From assembly GCA_020434345.1 (NCBI GenBank), contig JAGRAZ010000009.1, positions 1-41,434 on the forward strand: a DNA stretch of 41,434 nucleotides, in the 5' to 3' direction. The position numbers and the translations under genes were made by a program. Numbering within the stretch: position 1 is the first letter of the stretch; every line of letters begins with the position of its first letter. The notes beneath the pieces were generated by a model. That model had not been told where the DNA came from. It did not search any database and saw nothing but the letters and a program-made list of their open reading frames with translations. The stretch is from Bdellovibrionales bacterium. GTDB lineage: Bacteria > Bdellovibrionota_G > JALEGL01 > JAGRMV01. Positions 8,109 through 17,222 of the stretch are shown piece after piece.

Positions 8109-9143
8109 ATGATGAAAAAGACCGCGTTACTACTTTTGATTTTAACCACCTTCTTTACAGGTTGTCGAAACTCTCCTGAAGTTATTGAAGAAGAGTGTAC
8201 CCAGCCCAGTTGTTTGGGTTCTTCTGCCACGCTTGAACCCCCTACAGGTTTGAGTATTTCAGGAATTTCCGAGACTTCCGCAACAGTGACATGGACAGAT
8301 CCAAATTTTCAGGGATCATTTATTATTGATGTATCTTTCAAAAAAGCAACAGTACAGACGTTTACAAATTTTGGAACTGTTGACAAAGGTGTGCAGAGTA
8401 TAGCGTTGACAAACCTTATTGCTGCAACAAACTATGAAGTCCGTTTGCGTGCTTTAGGAACTGCAGGCGCAACGGATCATACTTCTGTTGTAAGTTTTGC
8501 AACATTGTCGGAAGACGGCGAAACACCGCCTCCTCCAACCGTAAACCCACTTCCTCAAAATGCATCTGCAAGCGTTGCAGGTGTAAACAAAACCATAAAC
8601 TGGACTTGGAGCAATACAGACTATGGCTTGCTCTCTTCTGTGCACGTTCACCGAAAACCTGAAGGAGCAAATGATAGTGCTTTTGTCAGTATTTTTTCTC
8701 AAAACATCGGCATCGGTGTTGTTCCGGTTACAACCTATACAGACGGTCAAGCCGTCACAGGTAGCGTTGTATACCGCGTTGTTGCGCTCTATGATGATTC
8801 AACTTCTACACCATCAAATACGACCAACGCTGTAGCAGATGGTAACCTTCCCACACCGACATTAACAACGGTACAAGTTTGGAGTTCTTTTAATGATGAA
8901 CATCGAGTTAATTGGAATTCGTACTCACAGAGTAATCACCTTGGCTTTGAAGTAAGGTATTCTGTTGATGGTGGTGCAACCTATACGATTGCGCCCGGTA
9001 CATCTGGCCCTACGACCACTTACAAAATTGTCGAACCGCTGGGTTGTACAAACTACGTTACGTACCAACTTCGTGCCATCTCAAATATTGGTCCAACATA
9101 TAACTCAGGTTGGAGCAATCAGTTGACACAAACCTGTCCGTAA
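8109..9143 (+). CDS. Fibronectin type III repeat lipoprotein
   Basis: About 344 residues. The N-terminus MMKKTALLLLILTTFFTGC is a lipoprotein signal with the lipidated Cys at residue 19, so the protein is anchored to a membrane, probably the outer one. The mature part is built of about three beta-sandwich repeats: PPTGLSISGISETSATVTW up to FATL (clear FN3), a second from about residue 145 to 240, and a third beginning PTPTLTTVQVWSS and ending near the stop. Frames starting at 8070 or 8085 exist, but the signal peptide begins at 8109/8112. It is monocistronic, with a terminator right after it. A binding or adhesion role is inferred from the domains only. Confidence 0.75.
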   Translation: MMKKTALLLLILTTFFTGCRNSPEVIEEECTQPSCLGSSATLEPPTGLSISGISETSATVTWTDPNFQGSFIIDVSFKKATVQTFTNFGTVDKGVQSIALTNLIAATNYEVRLRALGTAGATDHTSVVSFATLSEDGETPPPPTVNPLPQNASASVAGVNKTINWTWSNTDYGLLSSVHVHRKPEGANDSAFVSIFSQNIGIGVVPVTTYTDGQAVTGSVVYRVVALYDDSTSTPSNTTNAVADGNLPTPTLTTVQVWSSFNDEHRVNWNSYSQSNHLGFEVRYSVDGGATYTIAPGTSGPTTTYKIVEPLGCTNYVTYQLRAISNIGPTYNSGWSNQLTQTCP

Positions 9144-9167
9144 GCTTTTTTATAGGCTATACGTTTT

Positions 9168-9206
9168 AAACCTTCCTGCATGGATCTCATGTAGGAAGGT
9201 TTTTTT
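9168..9206 (+). terminator. Rho-independent terminator of the FN3 lipoprotein gene
   Basis: A 14-bp stem (AAACCTTCCT...AGGAAGGTTT, continued by one G-T wobble and CAT/ATG) with a 7-nt loop is followed directly by a T-run. It lies 25 bases after the stop codon, and hppA starts about 120 bases further on. Confidence 0.87.
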
Positions 9207-9326
9207 ATGGGCTTTTTTCAAATTCTTTTTGGTTTACAAAGACTTAGGCACTAGGTAAAGGTACTGCCACCAAGCCTTTTGGCGTAAGTAATAAAAAATT
9301 TTCAATTCGAAATATAAGGTGAAAAA

Positions 9327-11546
9327 ATGAACGAAAATATCATGTATCTCATCCCTGTACTGGGTCTTGTCGGTCTTCTCGTCATGGCTTTTAAATCTGC
9401 TTGGGTTACACGCCAACCAGAGGGCGAAGAAAATATGAAAGAATTGGCAGGCCACATTGCAAAGGGTGCTATGGCGTTTTTAAAAGCTGAATGGAAAGTG
9501 CTTTCTTACTTTGCTGTCATTGCAGCTGTTTTACTGGCCTGGTCCGGCACCATGGTTGAAACCTCAAGCTGGGTCATTGCTATTTCATTTTTACTTGGAG
9601 CTATTTTTTCTGCCACAGCAGGCTATTTCGGTATGAACATCGCGACCAAAGCAAACGTGCGTACAACCAACGCTGCACGTACAAGCCTAACACAAGCACT
9701 TAAGGTTTCATTTACAGGTGGAACAGTCATGGGCCTAGGAGTAGCAGGTCTTGCAGTTCTTGGACTTGGTTCTTTGTTTATTGTTTTCTACCATATGTAT
9801 GTTGTATCCACAGGTGGCTCTGTCCATGGCATCGAAATGGAAAAAGCCATCGAAGTGCTCGCAGGATTTTCTTTGGGTGCAGAATCTATTGCGCTTTTTG
9901 CGCGTGTAGGCGGTGGTATTTATACAAAAGCAGCAGACGTTGGTGCAGACTTGGTGGGTAAAGTCGAAGCCGGTATTCCAGAAGATGATGTTCGAAATCC
10001 AGCGACCATCGCTGATAACGTTGGTGACAACGTGGGCGATGTTGCCGGTATGGGTGCGGATCTTTTTGGATCCTACGTTGCAACCATTCTAGCCACCATG
10101 GTGTTGGGTCGAGAGATTCATGCAACCGATGCGTTTGGTGGTTTGTCTGCAGTGCTTCTTCCGATGCTTATTGCTGGCCTTGGTATCATTTTTTCAATCA
10201 TTGGTTGTGCCATGGTAAAAATTAAGAACGATCAAGGTAACGTACAAAGTGCGCTTAACCGAGGCAACTGGGCAAGTATCATTTTAACGGTTGTTGTTTC
10301 TTATTTTGTTGTCTGTTGGATGCTGCCAGAAACATTAGAACTTCGTGGACATGTATTTACAAACATGGGTGTGTTCAATGCAATTTTGATTGGTTCGATT
10401 GTCGGCGCGCTCATGAGTATGATCACAGAACATTATACGGCCATGGGTAAACGTCCTGTGCTTTCAATTGTTCGTCAATCTGAAACTGGGCATGCCACAA
10501 ATATCATTGGCGGTTTGTCTGTTGGTATGGAATCAACTGTGTTTCCAATTTTGGTGTTAGCATCAGGCATTTTTCTATCGCATTACTTTGCAGGTCTTTA
10601 CGGTGTAGCAATTGCAGCAAGTGGAATGATGGCAACAACAGCCATGCAACTTGCCATTGATGCGTTTGGACCGATTGCAGACAATGCAGGCGGTATTGCA
10701 GAAATGAGCGGTCTTCCAGAGGAAGTTCGCGGACGAACAGATATTTTGGACGCAGTGGGAAACACGACAGCGGCAACCGGAAAAGGTTTTGCAATTGCTT
10801 CAGCGGCACTAACTGCACTTGCGCTTTTTGCTGCTTTTGTGGGTATCGCGGGCATCGATAGCATTGATATTTACAAGGCAGATGTTCTTGCAGGACTTTT
10901 TGTGGGCGCCATGATTCCATTTATTTTTTCTGCACTTGCCATTGCAGCCGTTGGACGTGCAGCCATGTCCATGGTGAAAGAAGTGCGACGTCAGTTTCGT
11001 GAGATACCGGGCATTATGGAATATAAGGCTAAACCCGAATATGAAAAGTGTGTAGAGATTTCAACACAAGCTAGTATCAGAGAGATGATTGCACCCGGTG
11101 CGATCGCGTTGATTGCACCTGTGCTTGTTGGTTTTACATTTGGTCCTGAAGTGCTAGGGGGTATGCTTGCGGGGATTACAGTTTCGGGTGTGCTTTTGGG
11201 CATGTTTCAAAACAATGCAGGTGGTGCGTGGGACAATGCGAAGAAGTCCTTTGAAAAAGGTGTGGAGATCAGCGGACAAGTTCATTACAAAGGGTCAGAA
11301 CCGCACAAAGCATCGGTTACCGGTGATACAGTTGGCGATCCATTCAAGGATACATCAGGTCCTTCCATGAACATTTTGATCAAGCTTACATCCATTGTTT
11401 CTCTTATCATTGCACCCCATATCGCTGTGGGAGAGGGTGCACATCATGAGGATGTGCTTTTGCAAGAACCTGTCATTGAAAAGCAAATCACAATAGCGGA
11501 TCATGTGGACAATGATCACCCAGTTGCATCGTTGATGATCAATTAA
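9327..11546 (+). CDS. hppA: Membrane-bound ion-pumping pyrophosphatase
   Basis: A 739-residue, roughly 16-helix integral membrane enzyme that couples pyrophosphate hydrolysis to ion export. The substrate site is intact: [18 protein letters not shown], then [15 protein letters not shown], and later [12 protein letters not shown] and a C-terminal [10 protein letters not shown]. The segment [12 protein letters not shown] has Ala where K+-independent enzymes carry Lys, which is the established marker of K+-dependent pumps. H+ versus Na+ specificity is not settled by this; the overall wording ([17 protein letters not shown]) resembles K+-dependent H+ pumps of Bacteroidetes, from memory. AAGGTG precedes the ATG. 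It is coupled to the next gene through a TAATG junction. Confidence 0.95.
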   Translation: MNENIMYLIPVLGLVGLLVMAFKSAWVTRQPEGEENMKELAGHIAKGAMAFLKAEWKVLSYFAVIAAVLLAWSGTMVETSSWVIAISFLLGAIFSATAGYFGMNIATKANVRTTNAARTSLTQALKVSFTGGTVMGLGVAGLAVLGLGSLFIVFYHMYVVSTGGSVHGIEMEKAIEVLAGFSLGAESIALFARVGGGIYTKAADVGADLVGKVEAGIPEDDVRNPATIADNVGDNVGDVAGMGADLFGSYVATILATMVLGREIHATDAFGGLSAVLLPMLIAGLGIIFSIIGCAMVKIKNDQGNVQSALNRGNWASIILTVVVSYFVVCWMLPETLELRGHVFTNMGVFNAILIGSIVGALMSMITEHYTAMGKRPVLSIVRQSETGHATNIIGGLSVGMESTVFPILVLASGIFLSHYFAGLYGVAIAASGMMATTAMQLAIDAFGPIADNAGGIAEMSGLPEEVRGRTDILDAVGNTTAATGKGFAIASAALTALALFAAFVGIAGIDSIDIYKADVLAGLFVGAMIPFIFSALAIAAVGRAAMSMVKEVRRQFREIPGIMEYKAKPEYEKCVEISTQASIREMIAPGAIALIAPVLVGFTFGPEVLGGMLAGITVSGVLLGMFQNNAGGAWDNAKKSFEKGVEISGQVHYKGSEPHKASVTGDTVGDPFKDTSGPSMNILIKLTSIVSLIIAPHIAVGEGAHHEDVLLQEPVIEKQITIADHVDNDHPVASLMIN

Positions 11547-12004
11547 TGTTTCAGGCGCTTCTTCGAGTTTATCAGACAAGTACCTTTATTCCGAAACCGC
11601 GGTCAGAGGTCTTTGCATTTTTCTGTGATGCTAAAAATCTAGAAAGAATTACGCCTCCAACGTTGCAGTTTCATATTCTCGAACAAACCACAAAAAACAT
11701 CACGCAGGGAACCGAGTTTGAATATCAACTAAAAATTCATGGCGTGCCAGTCCGGTGGCGTTCAAAAATTATTGATTGGAAACCAGAAGAAAAATTTACC
11801 GATATTCAAATCAAAGGTCCGTACAAAAAGTGGCATCACACGCATACATTTGAAGAGGTTGAAAGCGGAACGTTGATGACAGATACGGTTTTGTATCAGT
11901 TGCGTGGAGGGCGTTTAATAGACTTGCTTGCAGGGTGGTGGGTTAAAAAAGATGTTGCGAAAATATTTTCATACCGAGAACAAGTAATTCAAAACTATTT
12001 TTAA
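11546..12004 (+). CDS. SRPBCC (START-like) family protein
   Basis: 152 residues of the Bet v1/START-like helix-grip fold. The N-terminal STFIPKPRSEVFAFFCDAKN, then LERITPP, HGVPVRWRSKI, the FTDIQIKGPYKKWHHTH segment and a C-terminal helix ending FSYREQ match a common group annotated as SRPBCC or cyclase/dehydrase. Such proteins bind hydrophobic ligands in a cavity; the ligand here is unknown. The start ATG shares its A with the hppA stop (TAATG) and has no ribosome site, so translation probably depends on hppA. It could assist membrane or lipid handling linked to the pump, but this is only from context. Confidence 0.8.
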   Translation: MFQALLRVYQTSTFIPKPRSEVFAFFCDAKNLERITPPTLQFHILEQTTKNITQGTEFEYQLKIHGVPVRWRSKIIDWKPEEKFTDIQIKGPYKKWHHTHTFEEVESGTLMTDTVLYQLRGGRLIDLLAGWWVKKDVAKIFSYREQVIQNYF

Positions 12005-12022
12005 GTAAGGTTGATATTCGTT

Positions 12023-12802
12023 TTATTTTGGAGGGCTGAGGTAAAAATTCTCATCCAAAAAGTTATTGATCTTTTGAATCAAATCTTTTGATAGAGAAGC
12101 GAAGGAACATAAAATTCCATCTTGTGGTGTGTTGTCAATTTTGCTGTTGCAACTTGACTTGACAACTCCTTCAATTTCTAAAAGCTTTTCTTCTGTGGGG
12201 TGTACCAATGTTACGCGCACTTTTTTGTCTTTTTCAGATAGTCTTTTGGTCGGAATGAAAAACGATCCAGTTGGTTCATGAGGTAAAAACTCTTTTAGGA
12301 ATTCTTTGTTTTGAAAGCGAATTGTAAATCCCGGTTCTTTTTTAATTTCTTTACGGTTAGATATTGATTGTGTGCCGAAAGGAAGAACTTCTTGTTTTTC
12401 TTTTATGTCTCCTAAAAAGCGCAACCATCGAAGCAAATGTTTGTGATCAATCTCCATAAACTGCAGTCCCATGGCGTTTCTTCCCTTATACTGTGCATGG
12501 CGTACAACTTTTGCGGAAATTTTAACCTCAAATGGGTTATCAACTTTTTCGTTCTCTTCTTTGCTTTTAAAGATTTTGTTGAGTGCTATTTCTTGGGTGC
12601 TGGTTTCTTTGGGAGGTAACGCGCCATCCAAAAATGCGCTAAAGACAATAAACGAACCAACTGATTTTTGTTGGTTTGATTCTGATACAATGAGTGCACC
12701 TTCTCTGGATACATCTAATAATATGCCGTCTGTTCGTTTGTCTGAAAAACGAACCAAAACCTTGGCTTTATACCGTGGATGCTTTCGTACATAGTTGCCC
12801 AT
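12023..12802 (-). CDS. PilZ domain protein, probable c-di-GMP receptor
   Basis: 259 residues. The first domain begins RKHPRYKAKVLVRF and continues to LLDVSREGALI: the RxxxR and DxSxxG motifs that bind cyclic di-GMP are both present. Strands then lead to KISAKVVRHAQYKGRNAMGLQFMEID, the usual end of PilZ. A second region (about 145-250, beginning GFTIRFQNKEFLKEF) looks like a diverged second PilZ-like beta barrel, similar to paired PilZ proteins of Myxococcus and relatives; it lacks the binding motifs. No enzymatic output. Monocistronic, with the 228-base gap upstream (12803-13030) holding AT-rich promoter sequences for it and the divergent DUF819 gene. Confidence 0.8.
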   Translation of the reverse strand: MGNYVRKHPRYKAKVLVRFSDKRTDGILLDVSREGALIVSESNQQKSVGSFIVFSAFLDGALPPKETSTQEIALNKIFKSKEENEKVDNPFEVKISAKVVRHAQYKGRNAMGLQFMEIDHKHLLRWLRFLGDIKEKQEVLPFGTQSISNRKEIKKEPGFTIRFQNKEFLKEFLPHEPTGSFFIPTKRLSEKDKKVRVTLVHPTEEKLLEIEGVVKSSCNSKIDNTPQDGILCSFASLSKDLIQKINNFLDENFYLSPPK

Positions 12803-13030
12803 AAAATCCCTTTTTAAGCTGTTATGCTTATATAGTACTATTTTAATATAAGGTTATACAAATCAAAGGGAAAAAGTAGAGAACTAAAGTTTACGAAATT
12901 TCTATATATTTTACTTATTCTCAAAATCAGATATAACATATTGAAATTTTTGGATATTTAGGGCGTAAGAATTTGCATCTTGGTATCGATGGAGGTAAGG
13001 TTTAACAAAAATAATGAACGCGGAGGTAGA

Positions 13031-14260
13031 ATGTTTCATACAGATGCAACCATATTAGGGATTTTGGGAATTGTGCTTATGGCGGTTTTTACCACCTCAT
13101 CATCACAGCACCCTTGGTGCAAAAAGTTCTATTCTGTGGTTCCAGCACTTTTGCTTGCCTACTTTATCCCCGGGTTGTTCTCAAGCACAGGGATCATTGA
13201 TGCCTCAAATTCAAAACTCTACTATGTAGCGACACGATATTTGCTTCCCCCCTGTATGATTTTGTTGGTTTTAAGTGTCGATCTGAAAGGGATTTTGGGA
13301 TTGGGCCCCAAAGCGCTCATTATGTTTTTTGCAGGAACCCTCGGCGTTATCATTGGAGGACCGCTGGCCATCATTTTGTTGGGCGGCATGTTTCCTGAAT
13401 ATGGCGATCCGCAAAGTGCAGATGCGCTTTGGAGAGGCATGTCTACATTGGCAGGTACATGGATTGGTGGAGGGGCCAACCAAACTGCGATGAAAGAAAT
13501 TTTTAAGGTTGGCGATCAAATTTTTTCAGTCATGGTTGTTGTCGACATTATTGTTGCAAACTGTTGGATGGCATTTTTATTGTGGATGGTTCCAAGGGCG
13601 CACAAATGGGATACGTACTTCAAAGCAGATACAACTTCAATCGATGCACTTCAAAAAAAGATGGAAGATTATCACCATGGAAAAGATCAAATGCCTACGC
13701 TTACCAATTATATGCAAATGTTTGGCTTGGCCTTTTTTCTTTCAGGCGTTGCACATTTTCTTGCAGATATCATTGCGCCATTTTTTGAAACGCATTTTCC
13801 TCAAACAGTTCAGTTCAGTCTTACCTCTTCGTTTTTCTGGTTGATTGTACTTGCAACGCTTTTTGGCGTGATACTTTCATTTACGAAATACAAAAAGTTG
13901 GAATACTTTGGCGCTTCAAAGCTTGGATCCGTATTTTTGTACATACTGATTGCAACCATCGGTTTGAAAATGAACCTTGTTGAAATTGCAAAAAACCCAA
14001 GTTTATTTTTACTCGGTTTTGTGTGGATGTTGATTCACGGACTTTGTATGTTTGGTGCGGCCTACGTAACCAAATCACCTTTTTTCTTTTTTGCAGTTGG
14101 ATCCAAGGCAAACATTGGAGGTGCCGCAAGTGCGCCAGTGGTAGCAGCTGCGTTTCACCCTATGCTTGCACCTGTTGCGGTGTTGCTTGCAGTATTGGGT
14201 TATGTCATTGGTACGTATGGTGCGTGGTTGACTGGGATACTAATGCGCGCAGTCTCATAA
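13031..14260 (+). CDS. DUF819 family integral membrane protein
   Basis: About 409 residues with roughly 10-11 membrane helices. The order of motifs, VVPALLLAYFIPGL, YLLPPCMILLVLSVDLKGI, then LAGTWIGGGANQTAM and near the end GSKANIGGAASAPVVAAAF, identifies the DUF819 (YjcL-like) family, which resembles sodium-coupled carriers. GTWIGGGANQ and ANIGGAASAP look like the two inverted-repeat discontinuous helices. The substrate is unknown. The frame extends back to 12980, but the ATG at 13031 has GGAGGT a few bases upstream and begins right before helix 1. The stop codon lies in the edge of the structured element at 14260-14383. Confidence 0.86.
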   Translation: MFHTDATILGILGIVLMAVFTTSSSQHPWCKKFYSVVPALLLAYFIPGLFSSTGIIDASNSKLYYVATRYLLPPCMILLVLSVDLKGILGLGPKALIMFFAGTLGVIIGGPLAIILLGGMFPEYGDPQSADALWRGMSTLAGTWIGGGANQTAMKEIFKVGDQIFSVMVVVDIIVANCWMAFLLWMVPRAHKWDTYFKADTTSIDALQKKMEDYHHGKDQMPTLTNYMQMFGLAFFLSGVAHFLADIIAPFFETHFPQTVQFSLTSSFFWLIVLATLFGVILSFTKYKKLEYFGASKLGSVFLYILIATIGLKMNLVEIAKNPSLFLLGFVWMLIHGLCMFGAAYVTKSPFFFFAVGSKANIGGAASAPVVAAAFHPMLAPVAVLLAVLGYVIGTYGAWLTGILMRAVS

Positions 14261-14383
14261 TGGCTTGATCTTTTTTTGTTCCTCTTCGTTGTTTTAGTCA
14301 GTTGGCATCCTCGACGTACTTCATGTACGTCTCCGGTGCCGCCTTCCTTCACGCCTCGATGAACAAAAAAATCTCTACGCCAT
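14260..14383 (-). repeat. Structured intergenic element, copy A
   Basis: Read on the minus strand the element folds into one long hairpin: an outer 5-bp stem (ATGGC/GCCAT), an internal loop where GAGA faces GATC (tandem G-A pairs), a perfect 11-bp stem (minus strand GAACAAAAAAA with TTTTTTTGTTC; plus 14271-14281 with 14361-14371), an asymmetric inner region with shared words ATCGA and CGAAGAG, and a tip of GACGTAC/GTACGTC with a 5-nt loop, again bordered by GA facing GA. There is no U-tract outside the stem, so it is not an ordinary terminator. It sits between two convergent genes. Copy B is at 23425-23544. Confidence 0.75.
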
Positions 14384-14421
14384 GTATCTAGGTCTTTTTT
14401 TGTTACCGCTCGTTTTTTACG

Positions 14422-14763
14422 TTACGCGGGTTTAAGAACAGCAACAATCACACCCACGGCAAAAAGAATCATGAGTGCGCGAAATGCCCAAATACGATTT
14501 TGCTTTAGTCTTCTGGCAAGGATGGGGCCAAGAATTGCAAGAATAAGCCAAATGATAAGTTTGGCAATGACCCAAGTTGGCCATTGATGAATGCCCAAAC
14601 GTGCAAGCAGCCCAAAGCCTGCAACCAACATGAGAAAGCTTGAAATCATACCTGCTATACGAACTTGCTTATTTTGTTGATCGATAAAAAAAGCGATGCC
14701 CGTGCTTGCAACAAAAACCAAAAGAAAAATGATGTGTGTAATTTTATAAAATTCGTAACTCAT
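14422..14763 (-). CDS. Small four-helix membrane protein of unknown function
   Basis: 113 residues, almost all hydrophobic, forming about four helices: KITHIIFLLVFVASTGIAFF, then MISSFLMLVAGFGLL, a third from WVIAKLIIWLILAILG and a last from FRALMILFAVGVIVAVL. The length and layout recall the SirB-like/CopD-like small membrane proteins, but no diagnostic motif is present. A GTG at 14769 is in frame, but the ATG at 14763 has GGGGAG with 5-base spacing and is preferred. It follows tyrS by 38 bases on the same strand and may be co-transcribed with it. Function unknown. Confidence 0.65.
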   Translation of the reverse strand: MSYEFYKITHIIFLLVFVASTGIAFFIDQQNKQVRIAGMISSFLMLVAGFGLLARLGIHQWPTWVIAKLIIWLILAILGPILARRLKQNRIWAFRALMILFAVGVIVAVLKPA

Positions 14764-14801
14764 ATTCACTCCCCAGTGTTAAAGGCAACAAGTTAAATCT
14801 A

Positions 14802-16046
14802 TTAAACAACCTGTGCCCAGATACGTTTGCCAATTTTAATCAGCATACCCTTTTTTATATTGTCTGTCAGTGCTTCTGGATCTTCTAAAATGCTTTCATT
14901 GTCTAGTTTCTCATCTTCAAAAAGACGAATCGCTTTTTGTTTAATCAGTCTTCTGTATTCCCCTTTGGATTTTTGTAAAGAAGAAAGTCCATCGCTTAAA
15001 AAATCAACCCACTTCGTGGTAGGTGCAGGCATGTGAAGCTCAAATCGATCATCAGGCGCCTTCTTTTGACTAAACTGATGCAAAAAAGCCTCGTGTTCAT
15101 CAAGCGCTGCTTGATCAGAGTGGTACCTTGCAACAATTTCTTTGGCCAGCGCAATTTTTGTGTCTCTGGGGTGAGCTCGACCTTCTTGAAGGTCTTTTGT
15201 GAGTTTTGCCAGGTCATTTGTATCAATGTCAGAAAGAAGTTCATAGTATCGAATCATCAAGTCATCACTGATGCTCATGATTTTACCAAAGATGTCTTTG
15301 GGACTCTCGGCAATGCCAATGTAATTGTTGAGAGATTTAGACATTTTTTGGATGCCATCGGTTCCTTCTAAGAGCGCAATGGTAAGAATTGCTTGTGGTT
15401 TTTGGCCAAACGCTTTTTGAAGCTCTCTGCCCACCAACAAATTGAACTTCTGGTCATTGCCCCCGAGTTCGATATCTGCTTTGAGTGCAACAGAGTCATA
15501 TCCCTGCACAAGTGGGTATAAAAATTCACGGATAGAGATGGGGGATTGTTGGGTATACCTTTTTTGAAAATCATCTCTTTCTAGCATGCGCGCAACGGTA
15601 TAATGTGTAGAAAGCTCGATCAATTCAGCCGCACTCATTTTATTCATCCACTCAGAATTAAATCGTACCTGTGTGCGTTCAGGATCAAGAATCTTAAAAA
15701 TTTGGGATTTGTATGTTTTGGCATTTTCCAAAACTTCTTCTTTGGTGAGCGCTTTACGAATGCTGGATTTGCCGCTTGGGTCACCAATCATGCCTGTAAA
15801 ATCTCCAATCAGGAAGATAACGTCATGTCCCAAATCCTGAAATTGTTTCATTTTCTGGATGAGCACGGTGTGCCCCAGATGTAAATCAGGTGCGGTTGGG
15901 TCAAAACCGGCTTTGACACGAAGTGGCGTTTTTGTTTGGTACGAGGTCTCAAGTTTTTGTAATAGTTCTTCTTTTGGAATAACTTCGACCGTTCCGCGTG
16001 TGAGAGTTTCAAATTGTTTTTTTGGGTCGATAAACGTTGAGCTCAT
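14802..16046 (-). CDS. tyrS: Tyrosine--tRNA ligase
   Basis: Class I aminoacyl-tRNA synthetase of 414 residues charging tRNA-Tyr. The HIGH-type motif appears as [15 protein letters not shown] and the KMSKS loop as [11 protein letters not shown]; the C-terminus has an S4-like RNA-binding domain ([18 protein letters not shown] onward). [13 protein letters not shown], rather than the DPTADSLHIGH form, places it in the TyrZ-like bacterial branch. The ATG at 16046 has no strong ribosome site. No T-box or tRNA-like leader is seen in the roughly 90 bases before the divergent lipoprotein gene. Confidence 0.95.
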   Translation of the reverse strand: MSSTFIDPKKQFETLTRGTVEVIPKEELLQKLETSYQTKTPLRVKAGFDPTAPDLHLGHTVLIQKMKQFQDLGHDVIFLIGDFTGMIGDPSGKSSIRKALTKEEVLENAKTYKSQIFKILDPERTQVRFNSEWMNKMSAAELIELSTHYTVARMLERDDFQKRYTQQSPISIREFLYPLVQGYDSVALKADIELGGNDQKFNLLVGRELQKAFGQKPQAILTIALLEGTDGIQKMSKSLNNYIGIAESPKDIFGKIMSISDDLMIRYYELLSDIDTNDLAKLTKDLQEGRAHPRDTKIALAKEIVARYHSDQAALDEHEAFLHQFSQKKAPDDRFELHMPAPTTKWVDFLSDGLSSLQKSKGEYRRLIKQKAIRLFEDEKLDNESILEDPEALTDNIKKGMLIKIGKRIWAQVV

Positions 16047-16138
16047 GGTAAAAGGAAGATATCATAAAATATTGGAAATATAAGAGAGAATTCATGAAGG
16101 ATCTTGGTCCTCATGTCGAAATAGAAGGTAGGAAATTC

Positions 16139-17194
16139 ATGCGAAATCAATGGTTGGCTTTAAGTCTTATTCTAATCCTAGCAGGTTGTAATGCTGCACA
16201 TAAATCTACAGGCAAACAGGTATTGTCAGCCTCTGATCAAGACGTTGTAGCGGTTATCGGTGATGTAAAACTTACTGAGAACGAGTTTATTGCAAAAATG
16301 GACAATGAAATTCGTGGGCAATACTCAAAAGCGCAACAAGAATATCGAGACGCCAAAGAAGCAGCGCTCTCACAAGTGATTTTTGAAGATCTTTTGGAAA
16401 AGGAAGCACAGGAAAAAGGTGTTTCTAAAAATGAGCTGATCGAAAAAGAAATTTCATCCAAAATCACGAAAGTTACGGATAAAGAAGTGCAAGAATACTA
16501 CGACAAGGTTGCGAAACAATTTGCAGGTTCGGGTCGAACTGCACCTCCTCTTAACGATCAAATCAAAGGCCAAATTCGCATGTCTCTTGAGGGCGAAAGA
16601 AATGCAGAGCGCCAGCTCAAATATGCAGATGAGCTTTTTGGCAAATACCAAGTTGCCATGGTTCTTCCGGATCCAATTCGATTTGAAATCGCAAAAGGTA
16701 ACTTACCTTCAAAAGGTAGCGAAAGTGCAAAGGTTTCTGTGATTGAATTCTCCGACTACCAATGCCCGTTTTGTAAGCGTGGCGCAGGTCATATGAAAGA
16801 AGTTGCAAAGAAGTTTGGTAGCAAAATTGACTATCGCTTTAGAGATTTCCCGCTTGAACAAATTCATCCACGTGCGCGTGCTGCATCCAATGCTGCTCGT
16901 TGTGCAAATGAACAAGGGAAATTCTGGGAGTATCATAACGAGTTGTTTGAAAATCAAGACAAACTAGAAGATGATCATTTGAAAGAGCTTGCGGGAAAAC
17001 TTAAGCTGGATGCTGAAAAATTTTCTGCATGTCTTGATGCTAAGAAATACGATAGTGAAGTTGATGCAGATCTCAATGATGGACGTGTTGCGGGTGTAAC
17101 TGGTACGCCTGCGTATTTCATCAATGGGATTTTTGTTTCAGGTGCTGTACCGCCTGAAAAGCTAAGTGAAATTATTGAAAAAGAACTTAAGTAA
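16139..17194 (+). CDS. Lipoprotein with SurA-like chaperone domain and DsbA-like thioredoxin domain
   Basis: 351 residues acting in the periplasm. MRNQWLALSLILILAGC is a lipoprotein signal with a perfect lipobox (LAGC). Residues about 35-180 (VAVIGDVKLTENEFIAKMDNE to the Lys/Glu-rich helices) resemble the N-terminal helical chaperone domain of SurA/PrsA-type proteins without a parvulin domain. Residues about 195-350 are a DsbA/thioredoxin_4 domain with active site CPFC in FSDYQCPFCKRG and the cis-proline loop TGTPAYFINGI. A second Cys pair (ARCANEQ, SACLDA) is typical of BdbD-like members. The start at 16139 has AGGAAA upstream; a start at 16094 would bury the signal. Likely a membrane-tethered thiol oxidase or isomerase that also holds unfolded substrates. 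Confidence 0.85.
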   Translation: MRNQWLALSLILILAGCNAAHKSTGKQVLSASDQDVVAVIGDVKLTENEFIAKMDNEIRGQYSKAQQEYRDAKEAALSQVIFEDLLEKEAQEKGVSKNELIEKEISSKITKVTDKEVQEYYDKVAKQFAGSGRTAPPLNDQIKGQIRMSLEGERNAERQLKYADELFGKYQVAMVLPDPIRFEIAKGNLPSKGSESAKVSVIEFSDYQCPFCKRGAGHMKEVAKKFGSKIDYRFRDFPLEQIHPRARAASNAARCANEQGKFWEYHNELFENQDKLEDDHLKELAGKLKLDAEKFSACLDAKKYDSEVDADLNDGRVAGVTGTPAYFINGIFVSGAVPPEKLSEIIEKELK

Positions 17195-17222
17195 CAAAAA
17201 AATAAAAAGATAGGGAGTACGT

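Noticed and set aside
14260-14383. Rho-independent terminator between the DUF819 gene and its convergent neighbour
   Set aside because: The T-run and A-run pair with each other inside the stem and no free U-tract follows on either strand; the layout matches copy B instead.
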